Shown here in pieces: positions 1 to 12,900 of a DNA stretch of 64,000 nt. Origin of the DNA: Auriscalpium vulgare (lineage: Eukaryota > Basidiomycota > Agaricomycetes > Russulales > Auriscalpiaceae); the NCBI GenBank assembly GCA_019915015.1, contig JAHBBC010000002.1, positions 186,001 to 250,000 on the forward strand. Reading direction: 5' to 3'. Every line of letters begins with the position of its first letter. Positions within the stretch are counted from its first letter, which is position 1. Below the pieces are notes generated by a model that saw only the letters and a program-made list of their open reading frames with translations, did not search any database and had not been told where the DNA came from. A program made the position numbers and the translations under genes.

Positions 1-318
1 TGGTCAACCAGCTCGTTGAGACGCAGGCCGTACGTCTGCTCAAACACGTCGTGCGGTGCTATCTACGCTTGAGCGACAACCCAAGGTGCGGGAGGACTCT
101 TTGATGTGGCATATGTCTGTGCTAATGTGATTGTAGGGCCCGCGAGGCGCTGCGTGCGTGCCTTCCCGAACCGCTGCGGGACAACACTTTCGAGGGTCTT
201 CTCAAGGTTCGTGTTGCTTCTCAGTGTGCACGGAGCTTGTCGTTGATGGACCACGCAGGGAGACATGGTCACAAAGCGCTGCCTCATCACGCTCCTCAAC
301 AATCTCACTGAACAGTAA
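1..318 (+). CDS. CNOT9: CNOT9/Caf40 (Rcd1) subunit of the CCR4-NOT complex, 3' end only
   Basis: The gene enters from the left edge, so its start lies outside the window. Joining exons 2-85, 137-206 and 259-318 gives the C-terminal end of the Rcd1/CNOT9 armadillo fold, with the conserved run [20 protein letters not shown] followed by a CLP-LRD-TF-LLK segment and a C-terminal TKR motif, stop at 316-318. Introns at 86-136 and 207-258 have GT..AG ends. In yeast and animals this subunit binds the NOT1 scaffold of the CCR4-NOT deadenylase, which shortens mRNA poly(A) tails, and it provides a peptide-binding groove for regulators. The last exon matches the family's C-terminal end in position and length. 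Identity rests on the highly conserved [14 protein letters not shown] stretch. Confidence 0.9.
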
Positions 319-960
319 ACCAGCAATCAACCATCTAATCTTATTGTCCGCCTATTCTCAACATCTTCCAAGTTTTCCCTTTCATTCCTGCATTCGGTTT
401 CTCGAACAATCCAATTAGCCGGTCGTCATCGCTGTGTATGTGTTGTATACCACTCTCCCTGTGCCCGCTTGCGTCTTCGTTGTGTCTTGCTTTGCCTCGC
501 CCCTTGACTAAGTATTCTATCGATATTACGACTACGACGTACCTACGACTTGTACCTAAGTACCTACTTCCGATACTACAGAGCGGCAGGCGAGGTGTGC
601 GCGGATTCCCCCCCATCGGATGGCAGAACTTGTATAATACATACAAAAGCTATGTGTACGAGATGAATTCAATTTAAGAGTTATTTTACTTCGATTTTTC
701 TGCAACGTGATCGGTGAGTATTTCTGACACCAGAAGCTCACCGTCTGAACCTTGCGACGTTGCAGGCGTCTTCAGACGACAGGATCCTCCCGAAAGATGG
801 GTTACCGGTCTGCGCGCCACCAGAATTCGTTCACGCTCACTCGCGTTCAACGTCACGCGTTAACTACTGGTCGAGGAGGTGAGCGGCGACATAAATTAAG
901 ATTAGTACAATGTGACCCCGGGTATCTGATTCCAGCCAAGTCTCTAGTCGACTATTACAC
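319..960. other. intergenic region between convergent genes
   Basis: This 640-bp stretch lies between the 3' ends of the CNOT9 gene and the zinc transporter. It should hold both 3' untranslated regions. I see no conserved reading frame, repeat or RNA gene in it. Confidence 0.6.
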
Positions 961-3900
961 TCAGCGATGCGCCGACGATGGCGCATCCTCGACCTGAATT
1001 GTGAGCTCCTCCAGCCCGGGTAGCCTGCTCCGTAGGAGGCTGTCCACGCGATCAACGACGTCGTCCACTCTGCTCCGCGGCGCGACCTGCACATGCACAG
1101 ACCCGATGACGCTCGACGCGTCTTTTGGCCAGAAGTGCGCCGTTGTGTAGGACTCCAGGCCATTCACAGACGGAAGCTAACGGACATAGAGGTTTCAGCC
1201 AAAGAAAGAACAGGTAGGAGGCGTACCTCGGCGAGGGCCTCAGAGATGCCCGCGGAGCGATCGTCCACGTCCAGTGCGAGCACTTTACCGTGTCGATGAC
1301 GAGCGGGATCACACTCGCTGCGATGACAGCAGCGATGAAGAGACGCGATCGATCGAAGCAGTCCAGCAGTACCACTGGATGAGATGTCGACCTGCCACAG
1401 CCCAGGACCTATATAAGAACATTCGGTGCCCAATGTATCCTATATGGATGACTCGGCAGACGTGCAGCAACACACGGATACGCACAGCCATGACGTGGAA
1501 ACATGCGCATATTATGGTATGCCCTTCGTGGTATCTGTGGCCCACATGCGTCGTGCGTTCGGAGATGATGGCCATGGTCGTGCGACGCGAACTCGTCACC
1601 GATCGGTAGTCGGTCACAGGTGAGAATGTCTCTTCGCCTTCTGAACGCAGGGCGTCCAGGCGTGAACCGCCGTTGGCCTGGTCATGATTGATGCGCAACG
1701 ACGGTGCGCGTAGGTGCCGTCCAGCACGGGCGTTGCCGTTGCCGTAGAGGATGGGCTCAGTCTGCGACGTCGACAGGGTATGAATGTCTGCCGAAAGCGC
1801 TTGAGTGGGTGCTGTGAGCAGCGACGTTGAGCGGTTATGTGTGCGCCCGTGCACGCCGTTGGTCAGCCCGTTCGGGCGATGTTGGTGAAGGGGCGAGTGT
1901 GGCGGGGCGTGTGCATGGGCATGGGAGTGCGAACGGGAGTGAGAGTGAGGATGAGACGGCGAGTGAGAGTGAGAGTGATTGTGAGAGGTGCTACTCGAAT
2001 GGGTGTGCCTTGGCGAGTGAGAGATATCACCGTGGTGGTCGCTGTGCGAGTGAGGGTGGTCATGTGCGGAGTGATCGGAGGACTCCGAATCTTCATCATC
2101 TTCAGCGGGATGTTCTACGATGCTTGGAGATATGGGTAGCTATTTTTGAAAATTAGATACTGGAATTCGCAGCAGAGGACTACGTACGTGGTCATGATCG
2201 TTCATATGGCTATGCCCGTGGCCATCGCTATGGTCATGGTTATGGTCATGGTCATGATGGCTATGATCATGATCATGGTCCACTTCATGACCGTGCCCAT
2301 CACCATGGTCGTGTCCATGTGCGTGGGCATGGCCGTGGCCGTGGCCGTGACTATGGCCATGACCGTGGTCGTGACCATGACTATGGCCATGGTGCGCATG
2401 TCCTCCTGTCGCCACCATACCGAACAGATTGACCCCGAGACCGAGCGAGCTGACGAGCAGCAGCTGGTTCGTATTCATCTCTGGTGGGTCCAGCCTGAAA
2501 ACGCTATGTGATGTACTCTTCTGGCTCATGTGAAGACACTCACAACCGCTGTATCGCTTCAAATACGATGAAAATGGAGATGAGAATCAGGAAGATTCCG
2601 TTGGCGAACCCGGATAGCGTCTCAATACGCCCATATCTAGATCGAGCCAAGTAAGCAATGCTCGACATGGTGAGTAAATACGACTTACCCGTAGGTGAAC
2701 CTCTCATTCGGGGGCCACGTCGCCATAATTGATGCGAATAGACCGACGCCGATTGCCATACAGTCGAAACCCATATGGATGGCTGTTTGCGGTAGCCGAT
2801 GAATTCACGTGAGGGACCCACGAGATTGTGTACGCACCGTCGGATATCAGGCCCAGGCTGTTCGTCCAGATCCCATACAGCATCTGGATGGACATATATG
2901 CCAAGTTCAGCACTAGGAAGTAAAAGATCTTCCGTGACTCCGGGTTTGCCATGATTGTCTTGAGATATGAGCGAAGTAAGTGAGAGGTTGGTACTCGAGT
3001 GAGGCCATCGATAGGCTGCAGCTTCCTTGGATAACCACCTGCGCACCGTTGAGGATGCAAACGTCAAAAACATTTCTGCATGGTACTCACCATAGAGCAG
3101 AGCGAGTCCCAAGAGGACCTCTGTCATACTTGGAAACCGGGAGAACCAGATCAAACCAAAGGTGATAGCTAAGGCAAAGGTCGAGACACAGGAGACTAGG
3201 AAGTACTGCGAAGCTGCTGTCCCAGATGTCTCTGGCGTTTTACAAACATGACGCGCTGAATAAGCCAGGAGTGGTATGGCGACGAGTGACAGAAGAGAAA
3301 TGACTGGCGCAGATGGGACGTCTAACTGTATTGACATATATTAATTTCTAAACGCTTAGAGGTTATTGAATCACTCACTAAGATCTCACGAAGGGAATAG
3401 ATGATCAAGCTGACGATGGAAGCACCCAAAGTTATAAAGGAAGAGGCATAGTTGGGCCCAGATTCGACGATATATGCGTCTGCAGCTGCTCCAAGCTGCT
3501 GGCACAGGCTACATGAGCAAGGAGCGCAAGGTAGCCCGGGATAGTCTCAAGGATATCATCCAGAGAGTAATTGGCATCCGATGCAAATGACGCAAGCAAG
3601 CCAATGATAACAGGAAGCCACCGAATGCTCTGAGAGTTTGATTGGTGAGACTTGGTGGTATGCAGAGCAAGGATGAACGCACTGCAGACGGGCTGGCCAA
3701 AGTCTTCGCCGATGCGAGCGAGAACTGCGCAAACAAAATGACCCTAGGACGATGTTGGAATCAGAAAGAGTGTATGATATCGTCACGCACTTGGTCGACG
3801 ATAAGCGGGACAGAGCAGCAAGCAAGCTCGCCTGCTGGAGGAAGAACACCAGCGAAGACATTCCGATGATTGACCACTGGTGGCACGTCGTCAGTTCCGT

Positions 3901-4261
3901 TTGACAGCAGACGTCGTCAGTTCCGGCGCACCTTTGCAGATCCTGCAAGTGACATCGCCTTGGGAATGTCACCCGTGAACACTTCTTTGGCCAGCACTCC
4001 CAATCCACTACAAGCCAGCATTCGCATGAGGACCCAGAACGCGCCGACCTCCTGCGCTAGCAGCCATTCTCGCGTCGTCCATAGCGAAACTACCAAGACA
4101 GCATTGGATAAGACGATGTTGGAAAGATGACGGCCAGATACGCTGGCCGCAACGTCGTCAGAAGTGAGACTCGGGGCCGGTCATAGCACTCACGAGTTCG
4201 AAAGGATAGTCCTCGGGTTGAGCGCTATCTTCTTGCGCGTCCTAGAGTCGGTGGGGTCCAT
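961..4261 (-). CDS. MSC2: MSC2/ZnT5-type cation diffusion facilitator (zinc transporter) with a frame-disrupted exon
   Basis: This multi-exon gene starts at ATG 4259-4261 (MDPTDSRTRKKIALNPRTIL) and stops at 961. The long N-terminal part has several hydrophobic segments (exons near 3.9-4.2 kb and 3.1-3.3 kb), as expected for MSC2-like proteins, followed by a CDF core. The first zinc-site helix reads SDAIHMGFDCMA once an intron at about 2782-2836 is removed, and GRIETLSGFANGIFLILISI follows. NQLLLVSSLGLGVNLFGM leads into a very long His-rich loop (about 1860-2400). The C-terminal cytosolic domain (961-1167) contains SVIGSVHVQV. Such proteins move zinc into the ER or secretory compartments. Between about 1270 and 1560 the conserved TM5-TM6 residues (HVMA, DTLG, IQWYCW, FIAAVIAASVIPLVIDT, GKVLALDV) fall in all three frames. 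The copy may therefore be non-functional or misread there. Confidence 0.75.
1860..2400 (-). repeat. low-complexity His/Asp/Gly/Ser codon tracts of the zinc-transporter loop
   Basis: Two simple-sequence stretches (about 1863-2099 and 2200-2400) encode alternating His with Gly, Asp, Ser and Ala on the minus strand (for example GHSHGHDHGHGHSHGHGHGH). On the other strand they read as Met/Val-rich nonsense. His-rich loops between TM4 and TM5 are typical of zinc-transporting CDF proteins. An intron separates the two tracts near 2100-2150. Confidence 0.8.
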
Positions 4262-4620
4262 GGCCCGCGCGCATTCACGTCCTAGATGTGCCTGCGGTCG
4301 AATGGAGGCGGCGAACGCGCCTCTGTCTGAGGGCTTTGAGTGAGCTGGGGACGCACGCTGTTTGAGTCTGATCTCGGAGCTGACATAATAACAAGTATAC
4401 TTTTAGGGTCACCGTCGCGCCCTGCAATGATTCACCCGAGTTGTTCACCTGTTGTTCATCCCCACTGCGAAAGCTTTCCAATATAGTATTAACAAGAAAC
4501 TGACAGATCTGTACAGGCTCAATTTCCTACAAGTACGGTCAAAGATACAACAGTCTAAACACTAGGGACCCTGCGCACGACAAAGAATGTTCAAGATGTA
4601 GAAACCAGTCTATCACAAAC
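4262..4620. other. intergenic spacer (upstream of zinc transporter, downstream of transcription factor)
   Basis: This 360-bp stretch should contain the promoter of the zinc transporter and the 3' untranslated region of the transcription factor, both read on the minus strand. I see no coding signature. Confidence 0.5.
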
Positions 4621-7600
4621 TTACACATGGTTGAACTGCGTCACCAAACTGTGCCATGCAGCAGTGGGGTCTCCGATATGGCTCATCTCCGTTTGCACAC
4701 CGTTCATATGTGGATGTGGGGGATGCGGTGGGTGTTGGTGGTGGTGAGATGTCGCACCTGTCAGGTACTCAGCGCCGCGAACCGCTGACGCCTCGTAGTC
4801 GAAGCTCGGTGGGGCGTAGTGCCCATGTGTGTAGTCCTGCGTCCCATCCGCCATCGCGTGGTTCATCGCTTGGTTCATCTCGAACTGATAATCGGCAGGT
4901 ACTTGTTGGGACCACTGCGCCGGCGCCGGGTACGGCGTGTAGTGGTATGATGGGGGCATCTGAGGCGACTGCAGCTGTGGGGAAACGGGGGACTGCGCAA
5001 AGTCTTGGTGCCACTGAGAGTGATGCGGTGGGGCATGAGCGTGGGCAGGTCCAGCGTGCGCCAGAGGGTGAGTGGGAGCATGGGCAGGTGCCGATGCGGG
5101 TGGAAAATGCGGCGGGGGCGCCGAGTTCGCTGCGGACGCGTGGGCCAGGCCAGGGGAGTTTCGGGGGCTCGAGGATGCGAGAGACGGGGCTGCGGCAGGT
5201 GAGGACGGGTTGCTCGACGCCTTCCGCGGCACCAAGCGCGTTTTCCCGCCAAGCGTGGCGAGCTCTTCGTCTTCTTTCTTGACGTCGCGCTCGCTATCCG
5301 GAGACACGCGGGGAGACTGGTGGTGCTGAGCTTCCGTCATTGAGGCGATCGCCCGTTCTCTTTGCTTACGCAGGACGGGCTGCGCCGCATCATCAGCTTC
5401 GGGCGACGAGGAACGCATCGGCTTGTCGAACACTTACCAATACCTTGGCTGAACGGGGGTTTTTGGAAACTTGCTCGAAGAGACGCAATGCAGAGTCGAG
5501 ATGTGTCAGGGCTGACCGCGCTAAAGCCATGCTGGGGCACTTGATCGGTATGGAGCCCAGGACGATCTGATAGAGGAGCATGAGCGTCACGTCTCACGCA
5601 GGGGCGCAACAGAACTTACAGCGCAGGAGAATACATGAGTGAATAAGAACCACATGCGCTCGGTCAACGCAGGCTGTTGTGAAAACAAGCTCTTGATAAG
5701 GCCGACGAAGGCACCAGCGCTGTTGTACGCGGCTAGCACAGAAGGCGCATATTTGCTTCCGAGAGGATCTTCTGGACTATCCTCGATTGCCCTGGCGAAA
5801 AACCCTCGGTGCATGTAAAAAAGAGCTGACGTGTCTCGGTCAATTGAAATAGATCGACATTGAACAATTCGACACGCACTCATTTCTTTGATAGCAAAGC
5901 CGATGTATCTTTGGAGCGTTAGCTGCAACGGTGCAGGCTCGATCTCCGACATCGGGCCCCCGAATCCAGGGACTTGCAACGAGGGCGGCGTGTAAAAGTC
6001 CCGCGTCTTTCTATCTAGCTGCTGTATGACCCTGTAGTTCGGCGTGCGCGCGCCAAAGGCCTGATCGTGCACGATGCTCTGGCATTGCGAGGCGAAACGA
6101 TGCTTCCAAAGTGTGACTGCAACAGGTCAAGAACACTCACAACACCGGAACAGAGTCATGTCTGTAGAAGGGTGCGCACAGGTGAACTCCTCGTCGCCGT
6201 TCTCGTCCTTGTAGGCCTCGGTCGGCAATTGGCAATCCATATGGAAGAGCGAGAAGGAAGGCGGCCGGCCGTACGTTAGACTCTGAGATGTTGAGTGAGA
6301 TAAGCGAGGGCCGACAACCACGGGCGTCGGCGTCAGACTGAAGTCGAACGCACCTGCCACGAGTCGTACGTGTATATCTCCCACATGAGTGACCGACGGC
6401 GGTGAGTCTCCTCCGGACTAAGGCCGAACTTTCCACTGTCCCTGTCTGTGCCCCAGATTCACTGCTCTGCACAGCCAGAGAAAGAAAAATGAAGTACTTA
6501 CGAAGGCCGCACTGCACAACACCGATCACTATCACCAGATGCAATCGCGACGAGGACGGGGACTTACACTATGCGCCAACTTCACCACAATCCCCATCAG
6601 AGCCCATCGCGGACCATCAATATCGGAGAGGAACATAAAGTGGGACATAAGAACCTAGTAAGCCAGCAAATTGGTCAGTAAGTTGGCCATACTTTGGTGT
6701 AGAGACGTGCCAAAGCCTGTATAGCCGGGATACTTTGTTCTTCAAATACCGACTCAACGGCGAGCGCGGCTCGGCCGAGGTGGTAGTAATGGTGCGCGTC
6801 ATACGAGTGCGGCGGTCTCTCCAGGTCCATCAGCGCACCAAGGGCGAAGACCATGTACAGTACAGAAAGCCTATGACACTCGGTGTGTTCCTCTGACCCA
6901 GCTTGAGGGTCGTAGAAACGGGTCAAGATCGAATCGTAAAAGTCGGTTTGCTCGATCGGGGTGTACCTGAGAGAAGATCGGTGAGCGCCGTTTCTTGTAC
7001 CCAACTGTCGGGACGCACATCCAGGCCGCATGCCGGTAATACACATCAGCCAGCGACTGGGCTGTCGCGGAGTCTGGCAGGAAGCTGTACAGGTGAGACT
7101 TGACCTCCGCCACAGACCGCGGATCGACAGTGGCGAATGGGTATGCGTGGCTTAGCCAGGGCACATTCGTGGGCTGTGGCACGTCGGGACTTGACAGTAC
7201 GTCCTGGTCCTCTTCGTCGCTGCTGCCTTTCTCATTCTGTGGGGAGGTGAACAGGGGGGCGATCGCGGAACTGCAGATACGAACCTTAAGAAGATACTGG
7301 GCCACGCGATCGTCAGCATGCCAGCCAAGCTTACGAGATGAATCGCAACTTACCCATGAGTTGGCGGTTTGGCCAAAGAAGCTTGTGCGTCCATTGTCGG
7401 AGATGGAGCTACAAAGAGGGGGTCAAAGGCGCGGACAGAATGAGGCGTACCGTACTGACAGTGATCCGACAGCGTCAATCGATTCGACCGCCTCCGCTTC
7501 CGGAAGTGCAGGCATCTCGTTTCTGGACTCGCGCTCCAGCGGCCGCTTGATTTGCAGGAGATCATCGGTGAGCAATGGATGTCTTTCAGTCGAATGGTAC

Positions 7601-8125
7601 GAGTTGACTTCGGCCAGCGCGTCTTCAAGTTGGCGCACGCGATTGGACAAGGCGCCGATCTTGTCATGCAGAGCCTCTGTATTAGCGAGGATGAAGCTGT
7701 GACCGGTCAGCCAGTGTAGGTGAGAGTGGCCTGAATAAAATCAGTCACCGATTTCCCTTGCCAGTCGTGAGGGAGCCTGCACTGGGTGAGCGGACGTGGC
7801 ACGGGAAAGTGGCAGTCCACGCACCATCTGGGCATATGGCCGCACAGCCCTTCTTCACGCAGCTTGTACATGGGAAGACGCGGCTGCATCTGTGGCGCGA
7901 GATGTTCAGAATCGCAGCAAGGAGATGAGTAGGACATTAGGCACCTTAGCTTGAGCCTGAGGAGAGATGCACGAGAAGTGTGAGATTGACTGAAACGCGG
8001 GATCAAACGAGGCCAAAGCGGAACCTTCTGCACTCTGCGCAGGAGAGTGCTGCACTGCGCCGTCGTTGCTTTGGCGAGAAGGTAGGCGAGGAGGAGAGAT
8101 CTGGCGGGGGGAGGAAAGAGGTCAT
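4621..8125 (-). CDS. Zn2Cys6 (GAL4-type) transcription factor with fungal-specific TF domain
   Basis: The start is ATG 8123-8125, followed by MTSFLPPPDLSS. The binuclear zinc cluster is assembled over two small introns: CAECRRLKLRCSRVFPCTSC then VKKGCAAIC, so all six Cys are present with normal spacing. A short coiled coil follows (NRVRQLEDALAEVNSYH). The middle part has features of the fungal_trans regulatory domain, including HRLSVLYMVFALGALMDL, a YHLGRAAL stretch and, further on, ALFYMHRGFFARAI. The C-terminal exon (4621-5433) is a low-complexity Pro/His/Ala/Ser tail. The protein should bind DNA as a dimer and act in the nucleus. Its target genes cannot be deduced from the neighbours. The exact zinc-cluster sequence looks like a conserved basidiomycete lineage, but I do not recognise a named orthologue. 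Confidence 0.85.
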
Positions 8126-9910
8126 CGTCGTCGGACGCAGCGAAGAGCGGGAGACGTTCTGGGGCAAGTCGGCATCTGAGTAGGCTTAGACAGGGAGTCC
8201 CACAGTGCCTCTTCTGTAAAGGGTCGATCTAAGCCCTGTTCTCCGCCGGCTCGTGGGCTCGCCTTGTCTTCAAACCACCATCAACCAAGACATTTCTAGA
8301 CATCCCCGCCTCTTTCTACGCCGTCTACCGCCCGCTCAGCCTCGCCTCGCATCCACTTGCCTGCGGCGCTGCGCGACACGACGTGGGTCTCTACCGTCTG
8401 CCACCTGCCACACGCCCGTCCTGCCCTCTGCAGCTCGTTGCCTTGCCCGCCTCGGAGATAAACGATTATCTTGATGACCTGAGCGCCGGTGTTCAGCGCC
8501 TCTGACGCTGCATTTTTCGCGGAAGATGGCACGTCTCCCCGACTGCCCTCTTCGCATCGCCTTGTCTACCAGCCTTCCCTATTCTATTTGTGCTGCGAGA
8601 ACGGCCTCTAACAGCGCCCATTTATGGCAGCTCGCATCATCAGCTGCCTCTAGATCCCTCCGCAGGAAATCTTCATGCCCGTCTCCCCAGCAGTGTGTCA
8701 GCCGGCGTGCACCCTGCACATGGAACAACCTTGCGGACTCCTTGCGGCAGTACTTAACGGTAACCCCAGCCCTGCCTAGCCCTCCTCGAGCCTATGTGTA
8801 GGCCTTCGGTACCTGTTTTCGCTTGCCGCGGCGACACTCCACGAGTCCATGCGGTTTCCGAGGGTTTCCGTCACTTCATCATCAAGATCGTCCGGCCGTG
8901 TGCCTGGCGCATACGCTGCACGCTGAAGCGAGAACTGGACGCCAAGTCCCATGCGCATAGCGTACCCGTCAGGCCGAGAAAATGCGACAAGGCAGCCAGC
9001 TTTCCGCAATCTGCGTCCAAGTACGTCAATTTGGCCAGTGTGCAGAGGAGCTTCTCTGCTATCTTCACCTTTTTTCTAGCTCATTGCCGGAATTCGTCGG
9101 CCAAGCCTTCCCTACCTTCCTCGTTGCTTTGACCCGTGCCGATGCCTCCGTGCCGTCATGCGCTTGCTGGAGTTTTCGCCATGGGTCAATTCATGAGCCG
9201 TTAATCAGGCACTTGATGAAGCAGAGGTGAGCTTCGGAGAAGGAGTAGGATTCATCAGCTGCCAATTTCATACAACGGCGTTTAGGTTATACTCAGTGGC
9301 GCATCCACGAATTTACGTCCGTTCTATGGTCACATTGTCTGCGGTGTGTAATTATAAGGGGTGTGTACCAACTGTGTATAATCTCTGCACAGCAATTGCA
9401 CGCAACTGATGCAGGGTTTAACGTTCAATTTACATGACGGACCGTTCCGGCAACGTGCTTGCGCGAGTTCATGTCTTTCTCCACTGAAGCAGAGTCAAGA
9501 CACCTTGTTGACCCTGTTGATGGCAGAGCACCGTGCTACCGTGCCTGTCGATATATGTTGGCAGTATGTTGGCCCGTTTCCCGCAGACGGGATGAATTAT
9601 CAATGATCGGACTGCAATCTGCCTTCTATCATTGGTGGCAAAGTCGCCGGCCAGACCATAACTTATGCTTTGCCTTCTCTCACGGTGCTGTCGTGGGACG
9701 GCTATAGTTACTTACTGAACTCACTTCACATGCTGTCGCGTTTCAACGGGACTTCGAAAAAAGAGGTCAAGTTGTGCGCGCTGGGCCCTGCTGGGCCGAC
9801 CGGTTGTCGCCATGCATTATTGGCACGTAGGACGCCGAGTTGTGATGAATCAAAAGGAGTGATGGCGGTCGCGCGGTGTGGCTGCAAACCACGTGCAGCC
9901 CGGCGCCGGT
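8126..9910. other. 1.8 kb with no recognisable gene
   Basis: The part next to 8125 should be the 5' untranslated region and promoter of the transcription factor. The rest has short open frames on both strands, rich in Arg, Ser, Pro and Cys, without a conserved motif. I see no terminal repeats, tandem array or RNA gene. A small unknown gene or an old transposon remnant cannot be excluded. Confidence 0.4.
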
Positions 9911-9918
9911 GGCATTTG
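9911..9918. other. target site duplication, left, hAT copy 1
   Basis: GGCATTTG directly precedes the left terminal repeat and is repeated exactly after the right one at 15246-15253. Confidence 0.93.
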
Positions 9919-12900
9919 TAGTGTTGCGGGAAAAACCTCTGGCCAGTATCCCCCCGGTAAGGTACCGGTGGCGCTCCTAGCCGGGGAGGTATCAAACCGG
10001 TACCGTACCAGGGAAATAGTCACGTGATGTTTAGTTCCCACGCAGTAGCAGCTCGATTTTCGCGTACACACGAGGATTTGGAATGGTTTCAATGCATCAG
10101 ATGAAGATTTAGCAGTGTATGTATCCATAGCCAAATTGCCAGAGCTTAGCCGTAGGTGCCCCGACCTGTACGAATTCGCTGCTGCCTGCTACACAAGTGT
10201 CATGATTTGTCAGCAGACGCGGCTTTTGCAAGGCTGCCGCAGCACTCGAGCGTACATTGTAACAACGCGTACAATACATACTGAAACCTCGGGAGGCTTA
10301 TTGAAACAAGGCATCTGTGCTGAAATCATTGTCCTCTTCATCAGAATCTGGTATGCTCTCGTCCCTAGCCTGACCTGCACTGACTCCGACAGCAGGGTTC
10401 CGACGTGCAGGAAGCTGAGCTTCCTCCGCGAGGACATCAGATAAAATTGCAGACCTCAGGTTGATGTGAGGCATCTTGATGAAAGCATTGGCAGGTTCGT
10501 ACGGTTCTGCCAGGTCTTCACCTTGAACGTCATTGTCGTCATTGTCGTCTTCTTCGTCCGACATCGGTGCGGGTGCGTTTTCTGAAGAGGGAATACCTTC
10601 TTTTCGATGTTGTAGAACTTGACCGAAGGGAATTGATTAGTGTGCGCGCGCACCTGCTCGAATGGTTGGAACACTGTGTACTTCAATAAAGAACGGAGGT
10701 TGCTTACCTTGCTCTTAGACATGTGGTACTGTCGGACTTGAGTCATTGCAGACATGTTATGCACGGATAGCCGATTCCTATGCTTTGGAGTAAGCCATGT
10801 GAATGTAGAGCCAGTCCGTTCATCGGGCATGGAGTTGACTCGGACGGAATACAGTTTGATAGCGAGATGCTATTCATGACAGCATCAGTCGGCAGCGCTC
10901 GGTGAATCATACGGACACGAACACGTACCGGAAGGATGTGCACATTATCAGAGCCAACACGGCCCTTCCACCACTTAAGGACCGCCTGCGGAACCGTATC
11001 GTCGAGCGGATGATCGAATGGGAACTGGTGTCGAGCATAGGCTAGAGTTTCCCTGTGAAGTTGGGCTGTAAATGATTTCCCTTTTTTTGCCCACTTCAAG
11101 AATGCCTTCTTATGGCCATGAACGATCTCTTTCTCTCCGATGTTGGCTAAGAAGCGGACAACGGACTCGAAAATTGATGGATGCCGAACACCAATGAGTG
11201 TCACCTTCTCGCCTTCCGGTAGCCACAGGTCCGACGTGATAAGATCTGATTGATGCACACATAAGACAGCGACGAGATGCAAGCAAAAGAATGGCTCTAA
11301 CCAGGGTTCAGATATGCTGCAGCAAGGTATGCATTATTAGCTATGTTGCCATCCAGAAAGAGTTGGCGATGTCGCGCATTGAGGATGCCGCGGATGGCGT
11401 TCGCGACCTCAGCGTCAAAATACAGCCTAGGATTTTGAAAGGCGTCCTCTGTTGCACGAATAACAGCATGCCAGAATATATAGACGTCGGCAGCAGTCGC
11501 CTCCAGAGCCTCCAGGCAGGCTAATGCCTTTGTTGCAGGCAAAGTGGCCGCGATGAACTGGGAGAGACCAGACTCGAACTTGAATGTCTGGTGATCATCC
11601 GGTGCAGGCTGAAAATACTCAGCAATTTCCTGCGAATGTTGTCAGCAAGTCATTTCGTCTAGTCGATCCATCAATTGTACCTCATAAAGTCCGTTAGGCG
11701 ATTCACGGATGACTTTCTTGATCGCAGCTGAGGACCGATGGACAGAGCGAGCAGAGAGCGGGATTGTTGCGAATCTCGTCTTTCCGATAGCCTCCAGGCC
11801 GCGTCCTGTCTTTAGTTTTTCACGAGCTTTCTTGAGGGCTGCATGTCCAGCGTGCGAGGTATGAAATAATGTTATTGTCTGCCGCACCACACGGATGATC
11901 TGGTTGCGGATTAGATCTGATTAATGCTGGTAGTGTGGACGTTTGCGCACCGGTTTGAAAACATCAATGAGATTAATCTCAAGGATTGTGCGATTCAAGT
12001 GATGGCAAACATCCGCAAGATTGAGCGCAGTGGGCATGAGGGCCAGAATTGCAATGGAACGCGAGGCTCGCGTGTTACCCGTGCTATCACATGTCAGGCC
12101 GGAAAACTGGACGGACCGATGGCATTGACAATCTGCGCGAAGTTGTTAGAAATTGCTGAAGTAGTTAAGTTCCAATGCCCACGCACCGGACTTGCGACAT
12201 TCTCAACAATCCAAGGTGCAGTGTGCGACTCGGAAGTTGCCTCCCGTGTGTCCATCAAGTATACTTCACGGTCTGAGGTCGAGACGTGTACAGTCCAGTA
12301 GGACTCACGACCTGTCGAAGTTCCGCCGTCATAGGAGAGAGTGAGGTCTTCCTGACCTTGCAGATACTTGAGTTGCTCCCGGCGGACCCACGATGCTTCG
12401 TTTACGATGCCTTCATATTCGAGCTTGTCTCTGGTTGAAGGTGCATATGATGGTAAGGCAATCTCAAGCATCTCCTTCCACTCCGGGCGCGAGACGATAT
12501 ATGTTGGCAAACCCGCGACGCATATGAGTTTAAGAATGGCAAGGTCGAGCTTTCTGTGACGCTCGAGCTTCCCAAGCGCCTTTGCTTGCCGAAAGAACGC
12601 ATGTGTCGCGGCGCCTGCATCTTGCTTCTCCCCATCTTGTCCAATTCCATCTTGAGCTCCTAGTTCCTTCGCAACCATCATGGATCCTTTCGAATTGGTG
12701 AGCTCCTGGACCTGCGCAGACAGTGCCTTTCCAGCTGAATGTATGTGCACTTTCTCCCGCAGCTCTGAGGACAGCTTGGGGCAGTCCTTTGCATGACGAA
12801 CGACTCGGATCAACGCTCGATGTCGGAAAGTATGATGGCAAGGGTTATCAGGACCTCCGACACAGCGCCAGAGCAGCGTAGTTGGATTGTCGCGGCGATA

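Noticed and set aside
1837..2511. Plus-strand open frames rich in Met, Val and Ala opposite the His-rich loop
   Set aside because: They are the complement of His/Asp/Gly codon repeats of the zinc transporter and show no independent signature.
4656..5282. 208-codon plus-strand frame opposite the transcription factor tail
   Set aside because: It lies opposite a low-complexity Pro/His/Ala-rich exon, which leaves the complementary strand open by composition.
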